The notes beneath the pieces are model-generated. The model saw nothing but the letters and a program-made list of their open reading frames with translations. It was not told where the DNA came from and made no database searches. From the NCBI RefSeq assembly GCF_029207565.1, contig NZ_JANCMW010000001.1:62001-126000 (forward strand): DNA of 64,000 nt, written 5' to 3'. The translations under genes and the position numbers were made by a program. Positions 18,408 through 27,920 of this stretch are shown piece after piece. This DNA is from Marinobacter iranensis. Its GTDB lineage: Bacteria > Pseudomonadota > Gammaproteobacteria > Pseudomonadales > Oleiphilaceae. Every line of letters begins with the position of its first letter. Positions within the stretch are counted from its first letter, which is position 1.

Positions 18408-19481
18408 GTGTTATTTCTGACCGGCGTGGGCACGGGCTGTTTAACCATTCTGTTTATGATGGTTGCCCGTGAGTATGGCAACCTTTGGGTTGCCCGCGTA
18501 TTTCTGATGTTGATAGCGGCATCCTGCGCTTTCTTGTTGCATCCGCTAGTGGGGCCAGAGTGGAGATGGTTGACTTACTGCCTCCAGAGCCTGGTTCCGT
18601 CGTTGTTTTGGCTGTTGTGTCAGTTGGCGTTTGCTTACAGGCCGAGGTTGGTCTCCGTATGGTCGGTCTTGGCGCTGTATGCTGTTCTTGCGCCAAATCT
18701 GGCGCGTATTGTTCTGGATCCAGCGTCGGCTACGGCGTCGGCCCATTTTTTTGGCTGGACCCTGGGGGCGTATTTCGAATATCTGGTTATTGGGCACGGT
18801 CTGTGGACTGTACTTTCCAACTGGTCTGATGACCTGGTTTCCTCGCGACGTCATTTACGTGGCGTTGTTTTACTGGTGGTTGGCGTCTCTGTTTCCTGGG
18901 CCGCAGTATCCCTGAATTTTGGCTTGGCAGGAGATTACACCCGTCCGTTACTAGTGGTTATCCCTTCGCTGATAACCGCCTATTTTCTACTTAAGGGGCA
19001 TGACAATGTGGTGGCGCTTTCGCCAGCGGAATCCTGCCAGCGACCCGATGCCGAACCGCCGCTGAATACGGAACAGGCCAGGCAGTTACATCACGGCATT
19101 GCGAAGCTGACCGGGGTGATGTCAGAAGGCTATTACCGTACTGAAAATCTGACTCTAAAACGCCTGGCAGGGCGGATTGGTTTGCCTGAGTATAAAACCC
19201 GTGCGGTCATCAATCATGGCCTGGGGTATCGTAATTTCAACGATTACATTAATCACCTGCGGATTGTTGAAGCGACCGAGCGCCTCATCCGGGAGCCGGA
19301 CACCCCGATCCAGAATATTGCGCTGGATATTGGCTACCGTTCGCTCAGTTCGTTTAACCGGGCGTTCAGGGAAATCATGGATACAACGCCCACCCGGTTT
19401 CGACAACAGAGCTGGCCATCTGGCGAATCGGCCATTGACCAAAACGTGAAAATGAACGAATCGACCAGCATTCCTGAATAG
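18408..19481 (+). CDS. Membrane-bound AraC-family regulator
   Basis: The 357-aa protein has an N-terminal membrane part with about seven hydrophobic helices (residues about 2-200) and a C-terminal AraC DNA-binding domain (about 245-345) with two helix-turn-helix units (LTLKRLAGRIGLPEYKTRAV, then IALDIGYRSLSSFNRAFREI ... TPTRFRQ). Such proteins sense a signal at the membrane. GTG 18408 has AGGAG 6 nt upstream; the overlapping ATG frame stops at once. It precedes the beta-helix/diheme gene pair by 177 bp on the same strand and is the best candidate for its regulator (inference). Confidence 0.87.
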   Translation: MLFLTGVGTGCLTILFMMVAREYGNLWVARVFLMLIAASCAFLLHPLVGPEWRWLTYCLQSLVPSLFWLLCQLAFAYRPRLVSVWSVLALYAVLAPNLARIVLDPASATASAHFFGWTLGAYFEYLVIGHGLWTVLSNWSDDLVSSRRHLRGVVLLVVGVSVSWAAVSLNFGLAGDYTRPLLVVIPSLITAYFLLKGHDNVVALSPAESCQRPDAEPPLNTEQARQLHHGIAKLTGVMSEGYYRTENLTLKRLAGRIGLPEYKTRAVINHGLGYRNFNDYINHLRIVEATERLIREPDTPIQNIALDIGYRSLSSFNRAFREIMDTTPTRFRQQSWPSGESAIDQNVKMNESTSIPE

Positions 19482-19537
19482 CCTCGGTCAGGCACCCACC
19501 CCTCTGATTTAATAACCGATTAAAGAAATTGCACAGC

Positions 19538-19558
19538 GATTGTCAGATTCTGACAGTC
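19538..19558. promoter_or_regulatory. 21-bp near-perfect palindrome upstream of the beta-helix/diheme cassette
   Basis: The arms GATTGTCAGA and TCTGACAGTC surround a single central T; they match in 9 of 10 positions and perfectly over the inner 7. It lies about 100 bp upstream of the beta-helix lipoprotein start and 56 bp after the AraC stop. The single-base centre cannot form an RNA loop, so an operator for a dimeric protein is more likely than a terminator. Confidence 0.5.
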
Positions 19559-19658
19559 GTATTTTCTCGTTCCCCTCTTCCAAACCTCCTATCTTCAGAA
19601 GCGAACCGCTGTACTGCGGTTAAAGGGATACCAATACAACAATAAACAGGAGTTCAAT

Positions 19659-21233
19659 ATGGTTCGCGAATCGAGTTGGAGGCGTTGGCCTGCAGTGATA
19701 GCCGTGTCCGTCGGCATCCTGATATCCGGCTGTGGTGAGGATGGCGATGATGGCGCCCGGGGTCCTGCGGGCACCGCTGCACTCGAACAGAGCGTGACAA
19801 CAACCTCGGGGTTTGCAATTCCGGGTGATGCCGTCTTTGTGGCACCGGACGCAGTCAGTGGTGACGACATTACCGAAGAGATGTTGCTTGCGCTGTTTGA
19901 CGTACCCGACGATTCAGTGGTTGTGCTTCCAAAAGGGCGCTTTACCGTCAGTGAGACCATCACCGTTAACAGTGCAAACGGGCTTACGCTGACTGGTTAC
20001 GGCATCAACGAAACGTTACTGGACTTTTCAACGGCCGATGGCGATGACGCTATTCGCTTTGAAGGTGGCATCGACGTCACCATTCGCGACCTGGGTGTCT
20101 ACGAAGCGAAGAAAAACGGTATCAAGACTGTAAGCGCGAACGGTGTTCATATGGCCTATACCGCCACCGTTTGGGAAGGTGAGCTGGAATCCGACAACGG
20201 TGCCTACGGCCTTTATCCGCTGCAAAGTCAGAACATTCTGGTGGAAAACAATTATGCCTATGGTTCGGCGGATGCCGGTATCTACGTTGGGCAGTCCAAC
20301 AACATCGTGGTGCGCAACAACATCGCGAAAAATAACGTCGCCGGCATCGAAATTGAAAACTCCACCATGGCGGACGTCTACAACAACCTTGTGGTTGGCA
20401 ATACCGGCGGCATTCTGGCATTTGATCTGCCAGGGCTGGAACAGGCGTATGGCGGGAATGTTCGCATCTTCAACAACGATGTCTATGCCAACAATGCCGA
20501 GAACGTTGGCAGCGGCGCGGTTGGTATTATTCCACCGGGCACCGGTGTGCTGGTTTTTGCAGCCAGCGATGTTGAAGTTTACAACAACGACATTACCGAA
20601 AATGAAACCACAGCCATCTCCATTGCCAGTTACTTCCTGAGCGACAATGACGTCGCCAACTACCCTGCAAACTATGGCGCCTCGATGAACCAGGGCTGGA
20701 GCCCGCTGGTTAAAAATATCTACCTGCATGACAATGTTATCTCACGCAACGGCGGTGACCCGCGAGGTGCATTGATCACAGATATCGTTGCCGGCTATAC
20801 CTCTGCGGGCAACGCCAGTGGTATGCCTCAGACAATGCCTGCCATCCTCTATGGAGGTATTGGCGAACTGCTGTCCAATCTCGATCAGCTCTCGGGATTC
20901 AATGCGCTGGTAGGCGCCGACGCTGCCAACGACGGCGTTGATTACGATGCCTATGATGCTGGCGACCAGATCTGTGCCAACAGCAATATCAATGGCAACC
21001 CCGCTCCAGACTACGCCAACGTCAATACCGGACTGGTTTATGGCACAACAATGGCAACCGCCAGTTTTGATGGCGACGGCAATCCGGTTCCAAGCCTGCT
21101 TATCGACCAGATGGTCAACAACACTTACCTCAACTGTGTCCAGAACCGACTCCCGCCTGCCGTCGTGAACTTCAAGAACAATCTATACGGATGTGCGGGC
21201 GACGATCTGGCTGAGCCAGCCTGTTCACTGTAG
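19659..21233 (+). CDS. Parallel beta-helix lipoprotein, TIGR03805-like
   Basis: The 524-aa protein has a lipoprotein signal with lipobox LISGC (Cys25), then a short acidic, collagen-like linker (GDDGARGPAG), and a right-handed parallel beta-helix (about 70-340) rich in Asn/Val/Ile rungs such as NILVENNYAYGSADAGIYVG and NNIVVRNNIAKNNVAGIEIE. The C-terminal third is less repetitive. Members of this family (TIGR03805 from memory) regularly occur as a two-gene cassette with TIGR03806 proteins, as here. No pectate-lyase or other catalytic residues are evident. AGGAG precedes ATG 19659. Envelope location is certain; function is unknown. Confidence 0.8.
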   Translation: MVRESSWRRWPAVIAVSVGILISGCGEDGDDGARGPAGTAALEQSVTTTSGFAIPGDAVFVAPDAVSGDDITEEMLLALFDVPDDSVVVLPKGRFTVSETITVNSANGLTLTGYGINETLLDFSTADGDDAIRFEGGIDVTIRDLGVYEAKKNGIKTVSANGVHMAYTATVWEGELESDNGAYGLYPLQSQNILVENNYAYGSADAGIYVGQSNNIVVRNNIAKNNVAGIEIENSTMADVYNNLVVGNTGGILAFDLPGLEQAYGGNVRIFNNDVYANNAENVGSGAVGIIPPGTGVLVFAASDVEVYNNDITENETTAISIASYFLSDNDVANYPANYGASMNQGWSPLVKNIYLHDNVISRNGGDPRGALITDIVAGYTSAGNASGMPQTMPAILYGGIGELLSNLDQLSGFNALVGADAANDGVDYDAYDAGDQICANSNINGNPAPDYANVNTGLVYGTTMATASFDGDGNPVPSLLIDQMVNNTYLNCVQNRLPPAVVNFKNNLYGCAGDDLAEPACSL

Positions 21234-21326
21234 GCGAGGAGCGCCGTTAGCAAAGACTGATACTTGAGATAACCGGGGGTTTGATGATTCGGCCCCCGGA
21301 GAAATACTGATGAGCGAGAGCGACCG

Positions 21327-22619
21327 ATGAAATCTCATAAAAACAATCACAAATACTCGGTAATTGTAATGGTTACCTTTGCATCCCTGCTGTTAACGGC
21401 CTGTGGTGGAAGCGGTTCCGGTAGCGATGATGACGGCGGCCCGGTGAGCTCCGGTTCTGCGTTGAATGCCGGCGCAGGTGGCCCGACGGGGGCTGTTGGT
21501 GACTGCGCCGCGGATGCTGGGGGCGTGAATTGGGACGCATTGATGACGAAAACCTGCCGTAACCTGTCGGATTACGGTTTGTTTCAGGACCCGACAGATC
21601 CGACAGCCAACCCTGCCAAGGGTGGCGTGGCCTATGATCTCTCTGTAGCCCTGTTCTCGGACTACACCACCAAGTACCGCTTCGTATTCATCCCTGAGGG
21701 GGAAAAGGCGGTTTATCGAGCTTCGGAAGCACTCAGTTTTCCGCTTGGAACCGTGATTACCAAAACCTTTGCGCTCCCGGAGAACACAGCATTCCGGGAC
21801 GGCAACGAGCAGGTTATTGAAACCCGGCTGTTAATTCACCGGGAGCATGGCTGGGTGGCCATTCCCTACTATTGGGCAAGTGCCGAGGATGCAACCCTTG
21901 CGATTACGGGCAAAAGCCTTCCGGATATGACGACGAATCATAACGGTATGGACCTCACGTTCACCTATTCGGTGCCGAAGGCGTCTGATTGCACATCCTG
22001 TCATTCAATTGTGCCGCTGCTTCAGGGGCCGAACGATAAACGCGAACCCATTTTCCTGCCGATCGGACCGAAGGCCCGTTTCCTTAACAAGGACCACCAG
22101 TACGCAAACGGAACGGTGTATAACCAGCTTCTCTACTGGGCTGAAGGCGAAATCCTGCAAGGTCTTCCCGCGGACATGGCGGCCGTCGAAAAAGCACCAT
22201 TGTTCGATGAACTCACTACCCCCGATGCCCTGGATGACAATGAGCTGATGGCGACAGCCAAGGGCTATCTGGATGTTAACTGCGCCCATTGCCATCGTTC
22301 CCGGTTGACGCTTCCGGATGACTACGCGGGACCGGCCGGTGGTAGTGGCCTGCAACTCGAATACAATCGCCCTTACGTTGATGATCCAAGTAAGTTTGGT
22401 ACCTGTAAAACGGCCGTTGCAGGCGGGCACCCCGATTACTCGGCGGACGTTGTTCCGCAGGATGCCGGCGATTCCTACCTGTTGTTCCGGATGTCTACCA
22501 ACGACAATCGACACCGGATGCCAGAGCTGGGTCGCGCCGTTGTCCATCAGGAAGGTGCTGCACTGATTGAAACCTGGATCAATCGCCTGCCGGAAGCCAG
22601 TTGTTCACCGACACCCTAA
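21327..22619 (+). CDS. Diheme c-type cytochrome-like lipoprotein, TIGR03806-like
   Basis: The 430-aa protein has lipobox LLTAC (Cys26), then a Gly/Ser/Asp-rich linker and a large domain. Two haem-binding motifs are visible: CTSCH (222-226) and CAHCH (319-323), with a candidate distal Met ligand in MPELGR (398). Conserved Cys residues outside these (60, 77, 360, 426) could form disulfides. The layout matches the HNE_0200/SO2930-type family that pairs with TIGR03805 beta-helix proteins. It should be a periplasm-facing electron carrier or haem enzyme, partner unknown. It lies 93 bp downstream of the beta-helix gene on the same strand. Confidence 0.83.
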   Translation: MKSHKNNHKYSVIVMVTFASLLLTACGGSGSGSDDDGGPVSSGSALNAGAGGPTGAVGDCAADAGGVNWDALMTKTCRNLSDYGLFQDPTDPTANPAKGGVAYDLSVALFSDYTTKYRFVFIPEGEKAVYRASEALSFPLGTVITKTFALPENTAFRDGNEQVIETRLLIHREHGWVAIPYYWASAEDATLAITGKSLPDMTTNHNGMDLTFTYSVPKASDCTSCHSIVPLLQGPNDKREPIFLPIGPKARFLNKDHQYANGTVYNQLLYWAEGEILQGLPADMAAVEKAPLFDELTTPDALDDNELMATAKGYLDVNCAHCHRSRLTLPDDYAGPAGGSGLQLEYNRPYVDDPSKFGTCKTAVAGGHPDYSADVVPQDAGDSYLLFRMSTNDNRHRMPELGRAVVHQEGAALIETWINRLPEASCSPTP

Positions 22620-22706
22620 AAATTACGGTTGCTATATCGCTTGTAGAGCCTCTTCGTGGTATATCGTCAGGCCTGTTGGTCCACTTCAGTTATGGAATTT
22701 CGAGCA

Positions 22707-23273
22707 ATGCCAAAAGCAGGTGAAATCAAGAAGAACTCGGCGATTGAGTACGAAGGCGGTGTGTACTTTGTCAAGGATATCGAGCGTTCGGTCCCGCAGG
22801 GGCGAGCCGGTGGCAGTCTGTATCGCATGCGCCTGTACGACGTAGTGACAGGCTACAAGATTGACCAGACCTTCAAAGACTCCGATATGTTAAACCTCGC
22901 CGACCTGGTTCGCCGGCCGGCGACGTTTTCCTATTCAGATGGCGAAGAGTACGTCTTCATGGATAGCGAGGATTATACGCAGTACAGCCTGAACGGTGAG
23001 GCGATTGCCGAGGAACTGTTGTTCATCAACGAAGATACCCAGGGGTTGATGGTGGTTCTCGTCAGCGACGCACCGGTGGCGCTGGATCTGCCTCCGACGG
23101 TGGACCTGTTGATTGAAGAAACAGACCCTTCTGTAAAAGGCGGTTCTGCAACCGCCCGGACCAAGCCGGCCAGACTCACCACCGGCCTGGTGGTGCAGGT
23201 GCCCGAGCACATTTCCACCGGTGACCGGATAAAAATCAATGTGGAAGAACGGCGGTTTCTGGGGCGAGCCTGA
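22707..23273 (+). CDS. yeiP: EF-P-like protein EfpL (YeiP)
   Basis: The 188-aa protein has the three-domain EF-P layout: KOW-like N-domain ([19 protein letters not shown]), OB domain ([16 protein letters not shown]) and C-terminal domain ending [18 protein letters not shown]. The opening MPKAGEIKK and the loop [15 protein letters not shown], with Arg33 where canonical EF-P has its modified Lys/Arg, point to the YeiP/EfpL branch, which relieves ribosome stalling at polyproline and some other motifs. ATG 22707 gives the family length; ATG 22692 is possible. No strong Shine-Dalgarno is visible at either. Confidence 0.9.
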   Translation: MPKAGEIKKNSAIEYEGGVYFVKDIERSVPQGRAGGSLYRMRLYDVVTGYKIDQTFKDSDMLNLADLVRRPATFSYSDGEEYVFMDSEDYTQYSLNGEAIAEELLFINEDTQGLMVVLVSDAPVALDLPPTVDLLIEETDPSVKGGSATARTKPARLTTGLVVQVPEHISTGDRIKINVEERRFLGRA

Positions 23274-23282
23274 AGGTATGGT

Positions 23283-24221
23283 TCAACGGAAAATTTGCAG
23301 AAATCGCCGGTGATGTCTCAGTGCGCGATCAATGCCAACGGCTCTGAACCGTAGCGTCTGCCCCGGCAGGCATTGGGCCAGGCGACTGGCGGCCAGGGGT
23401 GTCAGGTTGCCCAGGCGCGGGTAGCCGCCAATGGTCTGCCGGTCGTTCAGCAGCGCAATGGGCTGGCCGTCCGGCGGCACCTGCACCGCACCCAGTGAAA
23501 TCCCTTCCGATACCAGCGTGCTAATGGCGCATTGGAGCCTGGGGCCGGTAAGGCGCACTCCCATGCGGTCCGCGCGCTGGTCAACCCGCCATTCGGCATT
23601 GAACGCTTCGAACAGGCTCCTACCATTGAAGGCTGCTATCTGGGCACCCGGAAGCAGGTCCAGTGTGGTTGGATGGCGATAATCCCGCTGTTCCGATTCC
23701 GGCGCAGTCTGATTCGCCGGAGTCGCCTCGGGCTGGTTTACAGTTAGCATCTCTCCTTCCCGCAGAGTGTTTCCCTGCCCATCGAATCCCCCGAGCTGTT
23801 CCCGCACCACGCAGGCCACGCTACCCAGCACCGAATCGCCACGGAATCCTCCAGCAACGGCCAGATAAGCGCGCAAGCCATTAACTGGTGTGCCAAAGCT
23901 CAGGGTGTCACCGGCGCTGATGGCCAGCGTGCGCCACCGGGGCGCAGTTTGCAGGTTGTGGTGGATGCCCAGGTCCGCGCCGGTCAGCGCAATGGTCATA
24001 TCCCGTTCGGCCACCAGTTCCAGGCCGCCGAAGGTAACCTCCAGCACCGCTGTACCCCAGGGGTTACCCGCCAGACGGTTGGCCCAGGCCCAGGCGTGCA
24101 GGTCGGCAGGGCCTCCCTGGGTGACCCCCAAATGCCGGACGCCAAAACGCCCCGCGTCCTGCAAAAGCGCCAAGGGGCCGGCGCGGGACACACGAAATCC
24201 GATCAGGTTGGTTGCTCTCAT
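23283..24221 (-). CDS. pxpC: 5-oxoprolinase subunit PxpC (KipA/AHS2 family)
   Basis: The 312-aa protein belongs to the biotin-dependent-carboxyltransferase-like (AHS2) family: AGPLALLQDAGRFGVRHLG at the start, GGPADLHAWAWANRLAGN, GLRAYLAVAGGF and the late NDRQTIGGYPRLGNL. With PxpA and PxpB it forms the ATP-dependent prokaryotic 5-oxoprolinase that opens 5-oxoproline (pyroglutamate) to glutamate. Its ATG overlaps the pxpB stop by 4 nt. It is the last gene of the long minus-strand unit. Confidence 0.92.
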   Translation of the reverse strand: MRATNLIGFRVSRAGPLALLQDAGRFGVRHLGVTQGGPADLHAWAWANRLAGNPWGTAVLEVTFGGLELVAERDMTIALTGADLGIHHNLQTAPRWRTLAISAGDTLSFGTPVNGLRAYLAVAGGFRGDSVLGSVACVVREQLGGFDGQGNTLREGEMLTVNQPEATPANQTAPESEQRDYRHPTTLDLLPGAQIAAFNGRSLFEAFNAEWRVDQRADRMGVRLTGPRLQCAISTLVSEGISLGAVQVPPDGQPIALLNDRQTIGGYPRLGNLTPLAASRLAQCLPGQTLRFRAVGIDRALRHHRRFLQIFR

Positions 24222-24943
24222 TTGGTCACCTCACCGGTTGCAGGTGTGGTGTTGCCGCCCTGCGCTTCAAAGGTGGCCCGGTCCACGGGCACGAAGCTTA
24301 CCCGGTCGCCAACACGAAGCAGGCTGAAGCCGTCGCGATTACGGTCAAACAGCCGCGCAGGTGTGCGACCGATCAGGTTCCAGCCGCCGGGGGTGACCAT
24401 CGGGTAGGCAGCGGTTTGCTGGCCGGCGATGGCGACACTGCCGGCGGGTACTTTCTGGCGTGGGGTGTCCAGGCGTGGGCAGTTCAGTGCCGGGTCAAGC
24501 AGACCCATAAACGCAAAACCGGGGGCAAAACCCAAAGCAAACACCCGGTATTCACGGCTGCTGTGGGCTTCGATGACCGACGCCACCGACAAGCCTGACA
24601 GCTCAGCTACCCGTTGTAGATCCGGGCCTGTTTGTGGATCGTACCAGGTGGGTAGTTCGTGCAGTGCCCCGCTGGCAGCGGCGTCGGCCGGCTTTAGGTG
24701 ATCCAGTATCTCGATCAGTTGTTGTCTGGCTTCGCAGGGACTGATTCGAAACGGATCAAACACCACCAGCAGCGTGGTGTAAGAGGGCACCAGATCCAAC
24801 AGATCGTCGCCGAAGACCGCTTCGCATGCCTCGGCCAGGGCAGTCAGCCACAACAGGTTATGTTCCTCAATGTCGTCGAACAGCCTCACCATCCAGCCAT
24901 CCAGGCCGGCCCGCTCCAGGCAGGGTAAGCGTGCCGGTTTCAT
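24218..24943 (-). CDS. pxpB: 5-oxoprolinase subunit PxpB (KipI/AHS1 family)
   Basis: The 241-aa protein shows the AHS1 core: [38 protein letters not shown] and [16 protein letters not shown]. It is the partner of PxpC in the 5-oxoprolinase complex. The frame is open further upstream, but the ATG at 24943 overlaps the pxpA stop (ATGA) and gives the normal family start, so I choose it. Translational coupling across pxpA-pxpB-pxpC is therefore likely, consistent with a stoichiometric complex. Confidence 0.92.
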   Translation of the reverse strand: MKPARLPCLERAGLDGWMVRLFDDIEEHNLLWLTALAEACEAVFGDDLLDLVPSYTTLLVVFDPFRISPCEARQQLIEILDHLKPADAAASGALHELPTWYDPQTGPDLQRVAELSGLSVASVIEAHSSREYRVFALGFAPGFAFMGLLDPALNCPRLDTPRQKVPAGSVAIAGQQTAAYPMVTPGGWNLIGRTPARLFDRNRDGFSLLRVGDRVSFVPVDRATFEAQGGNTTPATGEVTK

Positions 24944-25695
24944 GGGCTTGTTTGCAGCGCGTTGAGCATTTGGCGGATCGCGCGCACTGAGGCCACCGAT
25001 TCCTCGTTGTCGCCGTGCACACACAGGGTATCCGCGCTCAGGGTGAGCTCGCTGCCATCGCTGGCGATCAGGGGGTGGCCGTTGGCAATGCGACGGGCCT
25101 GATCGATAATGACATCCGGATTGTGATGTACCGCACCGGGCTGCGCCCTCGACACCAGCCGGCCATCGGCGTCGTAGGCGCGATCTGCAAAGGCTTCAAA
25201 CCACAGGGTAATGCCCTGTTCCTCAGCCAGCTCTCGAATCGCGCTGGTGTCGCGGGTTGCCAGGGTCAGCAGTGGCAGCCCTGGATCGTATGCCTTGGTC
25301 GCCCGGGCAACGGCACTGAAAATTTCCGGCTTGCGGGCCATGTCATTGTAGAGCGCGCCGTGGGGCTTCACGTAGCGGATTTCGGTGCCCTCGGCACGAC
25401 ACATAGCTGTCAGGGCGCCCACTTGGTAAAGCACCAGGTTTTCGATTTCCGCCGGTGAGCAGGCCATGGATCGGCGGCCAAAACCGACCAGATCCGGGTA
25501 GGCCGGGTGGGCACCGATGCCGACGGAGTGTTCTGTTGCCATACGCACCGTGCTCCTCATGACGTCCGGATCGGAGGCGTGAAAGCCGCAGGCGATGTTG
25601 GCCAGATCCACGTGAGGCATCACCTCATGATCCAGGCCCATTACCCAGGGGCCAAAACTCTCACCCATGTCGGCGTTCAGCAGTAAAGGTTTCAT
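24940..25695 (-). CDS. pxpA: 5-oxoprolinase subunit PxpA (LamB/YcsF family)
   Basis: The 251-aa protein has the LamB/YcsF signature: [27 protein letters not shown] and [19 protein letters not shown], then [14 protein letters not shown], and a late [19 protein letters not shown]. It carries the deacetylase-like metal-binding barrel of the prokaryotic 5-oxoprolinase. The upstream gene, an unidentified membrane protein, ends 51 bp before it on the same strand. Confidence 0.92.
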   Translation of the reverse strand: MKPLLLNADMGESFGPWVMGLDHEVMPHVDLANIACGFHASDPDVMRSTVRMATEHSVGIGAHPAYPDLVGFGRRSMACSPAEIENLVLYQVGALTAMCRAEGTEIRYVKPHGALYNDMARKPEIFSAVARATKAYDPGLPLLTLATRDTSAIRELAEEQGITLWFEAFADRAYDADGRLVSRAQPGAVHHNPDVIIDQARRIANGHPLIASDGSELTLSADTLCVHGDNEESVASVRAIRQMLNALQTSP

Positions 25696-25746
25696 GGTGT
25701 CCTCTCTGTCTTTGGTTTGAAACAGCCTGTTGGCTCAGAAAATCTG

Positions 25747-26583
25747 TCACTCATGGGCGCGATGTTCTTTTATTGTAGATTGAGAGGCCAGCAGGTGACC
25801 GTAAGCTCGGCGAACCCGCCACTGACTTACCAGGAACAGGGTGACGCTGACGGCAATGGACGCCAGCAAGGAAAACAGAAAAGTCACCATGGGTGACGTA
25901 TGGCTAACCATTACCGCCGTCACTACCGCAAAGGCGACCAGGCTGAGCATGCCTTGCTGCGCGGCGGCGACCGTGGCCCGGGCCACGCCGGCTCCATATC
26001 GGTCGTGGAGTGTCCAGCCGATGGTAAACAGACCCACGGGAAAGCCGACCAGTATGCCTGATAGCATGGGGCTGGACCTTGCGGCCAGAGTGGTCGCAAC
26101 GGCCACTAGCACACCGGCAAGAAGCCCCCGCAGCACCACGTCAAACCAGCCAGATACCGCGACAATCTCTGGCTGTTTCAGGGCGCGCGTGCGTTTGATG
26201 AACTCTGCCGCCAGTAGTACCACCCCATAGACCAACACGGCAACGGCTACGCCACCGGGCATGAACGAAAACAGGTAGGCCCCCGGGATCCAGGCCAGGG
26301 TTGCCACGCCCAGCGTTGCCAGCGCGCCCAGCCGCTCGGCGGTTAATACGAAGCTGATACTGAACAGCAGGGTGGCAATCAGTGCGTGGAGAGTGGCCAA
26401 CGCCGCCGCCTCGATAAATTCCGTAGGCCGCTCCTGCAGCATGAAGAAATATCCCGGGCCAAGAATAATGGGCGTTCCGGCAAGGATGCCGCCCAGCCTT
26501 GGCCCCAGTTTGGCCACCGACACTGAAACACCGATAACCACCAGTGCAGTGGCAACGAGTTTGGTCAGCAGAATGGTCAGCAT
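25747..26583 (-). CDS. Unidentified polytopic membrane protein with internal duplication
   Basis: I do not recognise this 278-aa family. It has about eight hydrophobic helices in two similar halves: KLGPRLGGILAGTPIILGPG (about 25-45) and RSSPMLSGILVGFPVGLFTI (about 168-188), each followed by an acidic/basic loop and three helices. Inverted or tandem duplication of this kind is common in secondary transporters, so it may move a substrate or product of the pxp pathway (inference). It starts 5 nt after the amidase stop on the same strand, so it belongs to the same transcript. Confidence 0.6.
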   Translation of the reverse strand: MLTILLTKLVATALVVIGVSVSVAKLGPRLGGILAGTPIILGPGYFFMLQERPTEFIEAAALATLHALIATLLFSISFVLTAERLGALATLGVATLAWIPGAYLFSFMPGGVAVAVLVYGVVLLAAEFIKRTRALKQPEIVAVSGWFDVVLRGLLAGVLVAVATTLAARSSPMLSGILVGFPVGLFTIGWTLHDRYGAGVARATVAAAQQGMLSLVAFAVVTAVMVSHTSPMVTFLFSLLASIAVSVTLFLVSQWRVRRAYGHLLASQSTIKEHRAHE

Positions 26584-26588
26584 GGCCG

Positions 26589-27920
26589 TTACAATACCCG
26601 TTCGATGGCCTGAGCCAACCGTAACAGCGTGTCATCCGTGCCGTTGCGGCCGATCAGCATTAGCCCGCTTGGCAGGTCGTCAGGTTTGTGGTTGGGAAGG
26701 CTGATGGCGCACAGGTCCAGCAAGTTGGCCACCGTCGGGTTCCGCAGGATCAGCAGGTTGAGGCGGGCGTAGTCATCATCGTTCTCCAGTTCGTCGAAGC
26801 GCGGCGGAACCACCGGCACGGTGGGTGCGAGCAGACCATCGTAATCCCTCAGCCACTGGTCCGCCTGCTGTTTGCGATGCTTCCGGCGGCGGCACAGCTC
26901 CAGATAATCGGCGGCGGAGATGGCCGCGCCACGTTCGATCCGGCTGCTTACACGGGGGTCATAGAGATCACCGTGTTCCGCCAGCGACTGACGGTGCACA
27001 AAGTAGCTCTCCGCAGCGGTGAAGCCACCGCCCTCCATGAGCTCGGGGAGAGCGGCGAGTACTGGAGCGGGTGCCTCCACAATACTGGCTCCAGCCTCGC
27101 GCAGAGTCTTCAGGCTGCGGGTAAACGCTCGTGCAACGGTGTCGTCCAGGTCGCTCAGCATGTAATCGGTCGGGACGACAAAACGCAGACCTTTCGGCGA
27201 GAAAGGTGTAAGCGGCCGGTATCGGTGGCCTGATAGAACCGCATCCAGCCGGGCACAGCAATCCACTGTGTGGGCAATGGGGCCGATGGAGTCGAGGCTG
27301 TCTGACAGCGGGTAGGTGCCGTCACGGGGTACCCTGGCCTGAGACGGCTTGAATCCCGTCAGACCACAGAACGCCGCCGGAATGCGAACGGAGCCACCGG
27401 TATCGGTGCCAATGGCCGCCGTTGCCATTCCTCTTGCTACCGCCACGGCAGCGCCGCACGACGAGCCGCCCGGAATGCGACCGGGCGCCAGAGGGTTATC
27501 CGGTGTGCCGTAGTGGGGGTTCAGTCCCACGCCGGAGTACGCAAACTCGGTCATGTTGGTGTGGCCGGTAATCACCGCGCCTTCACGCCGTAGGCGGGAA
27601 ACAATAACCGCATCGGATTGTGCCGGCGCTTGCCAGCCTTGGGACCCCGCGTTTGTGATTTCGCCGGCCACATCGAACAGCGCTTTGAGGGCAATAGGTA
27701 GTCCTGCAAGTTGTCCCGCGGACACGCTGGCATGACGAAGGCGGTCAGTGGCGTCGGCCTCGGAGCGCGCGGCTTTGTCAAAGCGCTTGGTGTAAACCTG
27801 GGCTTTGGCATCGTCGTAGGCGTTGATTTGGGCCAGGCAACTGTCCAGTAGCTCCGTGGCCCGCTTCTGGCCGCTATTCATGTCGTCGAGCAGTTGGGCG
27901 AGTGAGGCTGACTGGTTCAT
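26589..27920 (-). CDS. Amidase-signature family hydrolase
   Basis: The 443-aa protein carries the full amidase signature: Lys79 (LPIALKALFDV), the cis-Ser of PGGSSCGAA (Ser153) and the nucleophile Ser177 in GTDTGGSVRIPAA, 24 residues apart as in the family. It hydrolyses an amide bond; substrate unknown. The ATG overlaps the DUF2848 stop by 4 nt. In this operon it could release ammonia from an imported amide or a half-amide intermediate that feeds glutamate, which is inference. Confidence 0.87.
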   Translation of the reverse strand: MNQSASLAQLLDDMNSGQKRATELLDSCLAQINAYDDAKAQVYTKRFDKAARSEADATDRLRHASVSAGQLAGLPIALKALFDVAGEITNAGSQGWQAPAQSDAVIVSRLRREGAVITGHTNMTEFAYSGVGLNPHYGTPDNPLAPGRIPGGSSCGAAVAVARGMATAAIGTDTGGSVRIPAAFCGLTGFKPSQARVPRDGTYPLSDSLDSIGPIAHTVDCCARLDAVLSGHRYRPLTPFSPKGLRFVVPTDYMLSDLDDTVARAFTRSLKTLREAGASIVEAPAPVLAALPELMEGGGFTAAESYFVHRQSLAEHGDLYDPRVSSRIERGAAISAADYLELCRRRKHRKQQADQWLRDYDGLLAPTVPVVPPRFDELENDDDYARLNLLILRNPTVANLLDLCAISLPNHKPDDLPSGLMLIGRNGTDDTLLRLAQAIERVL

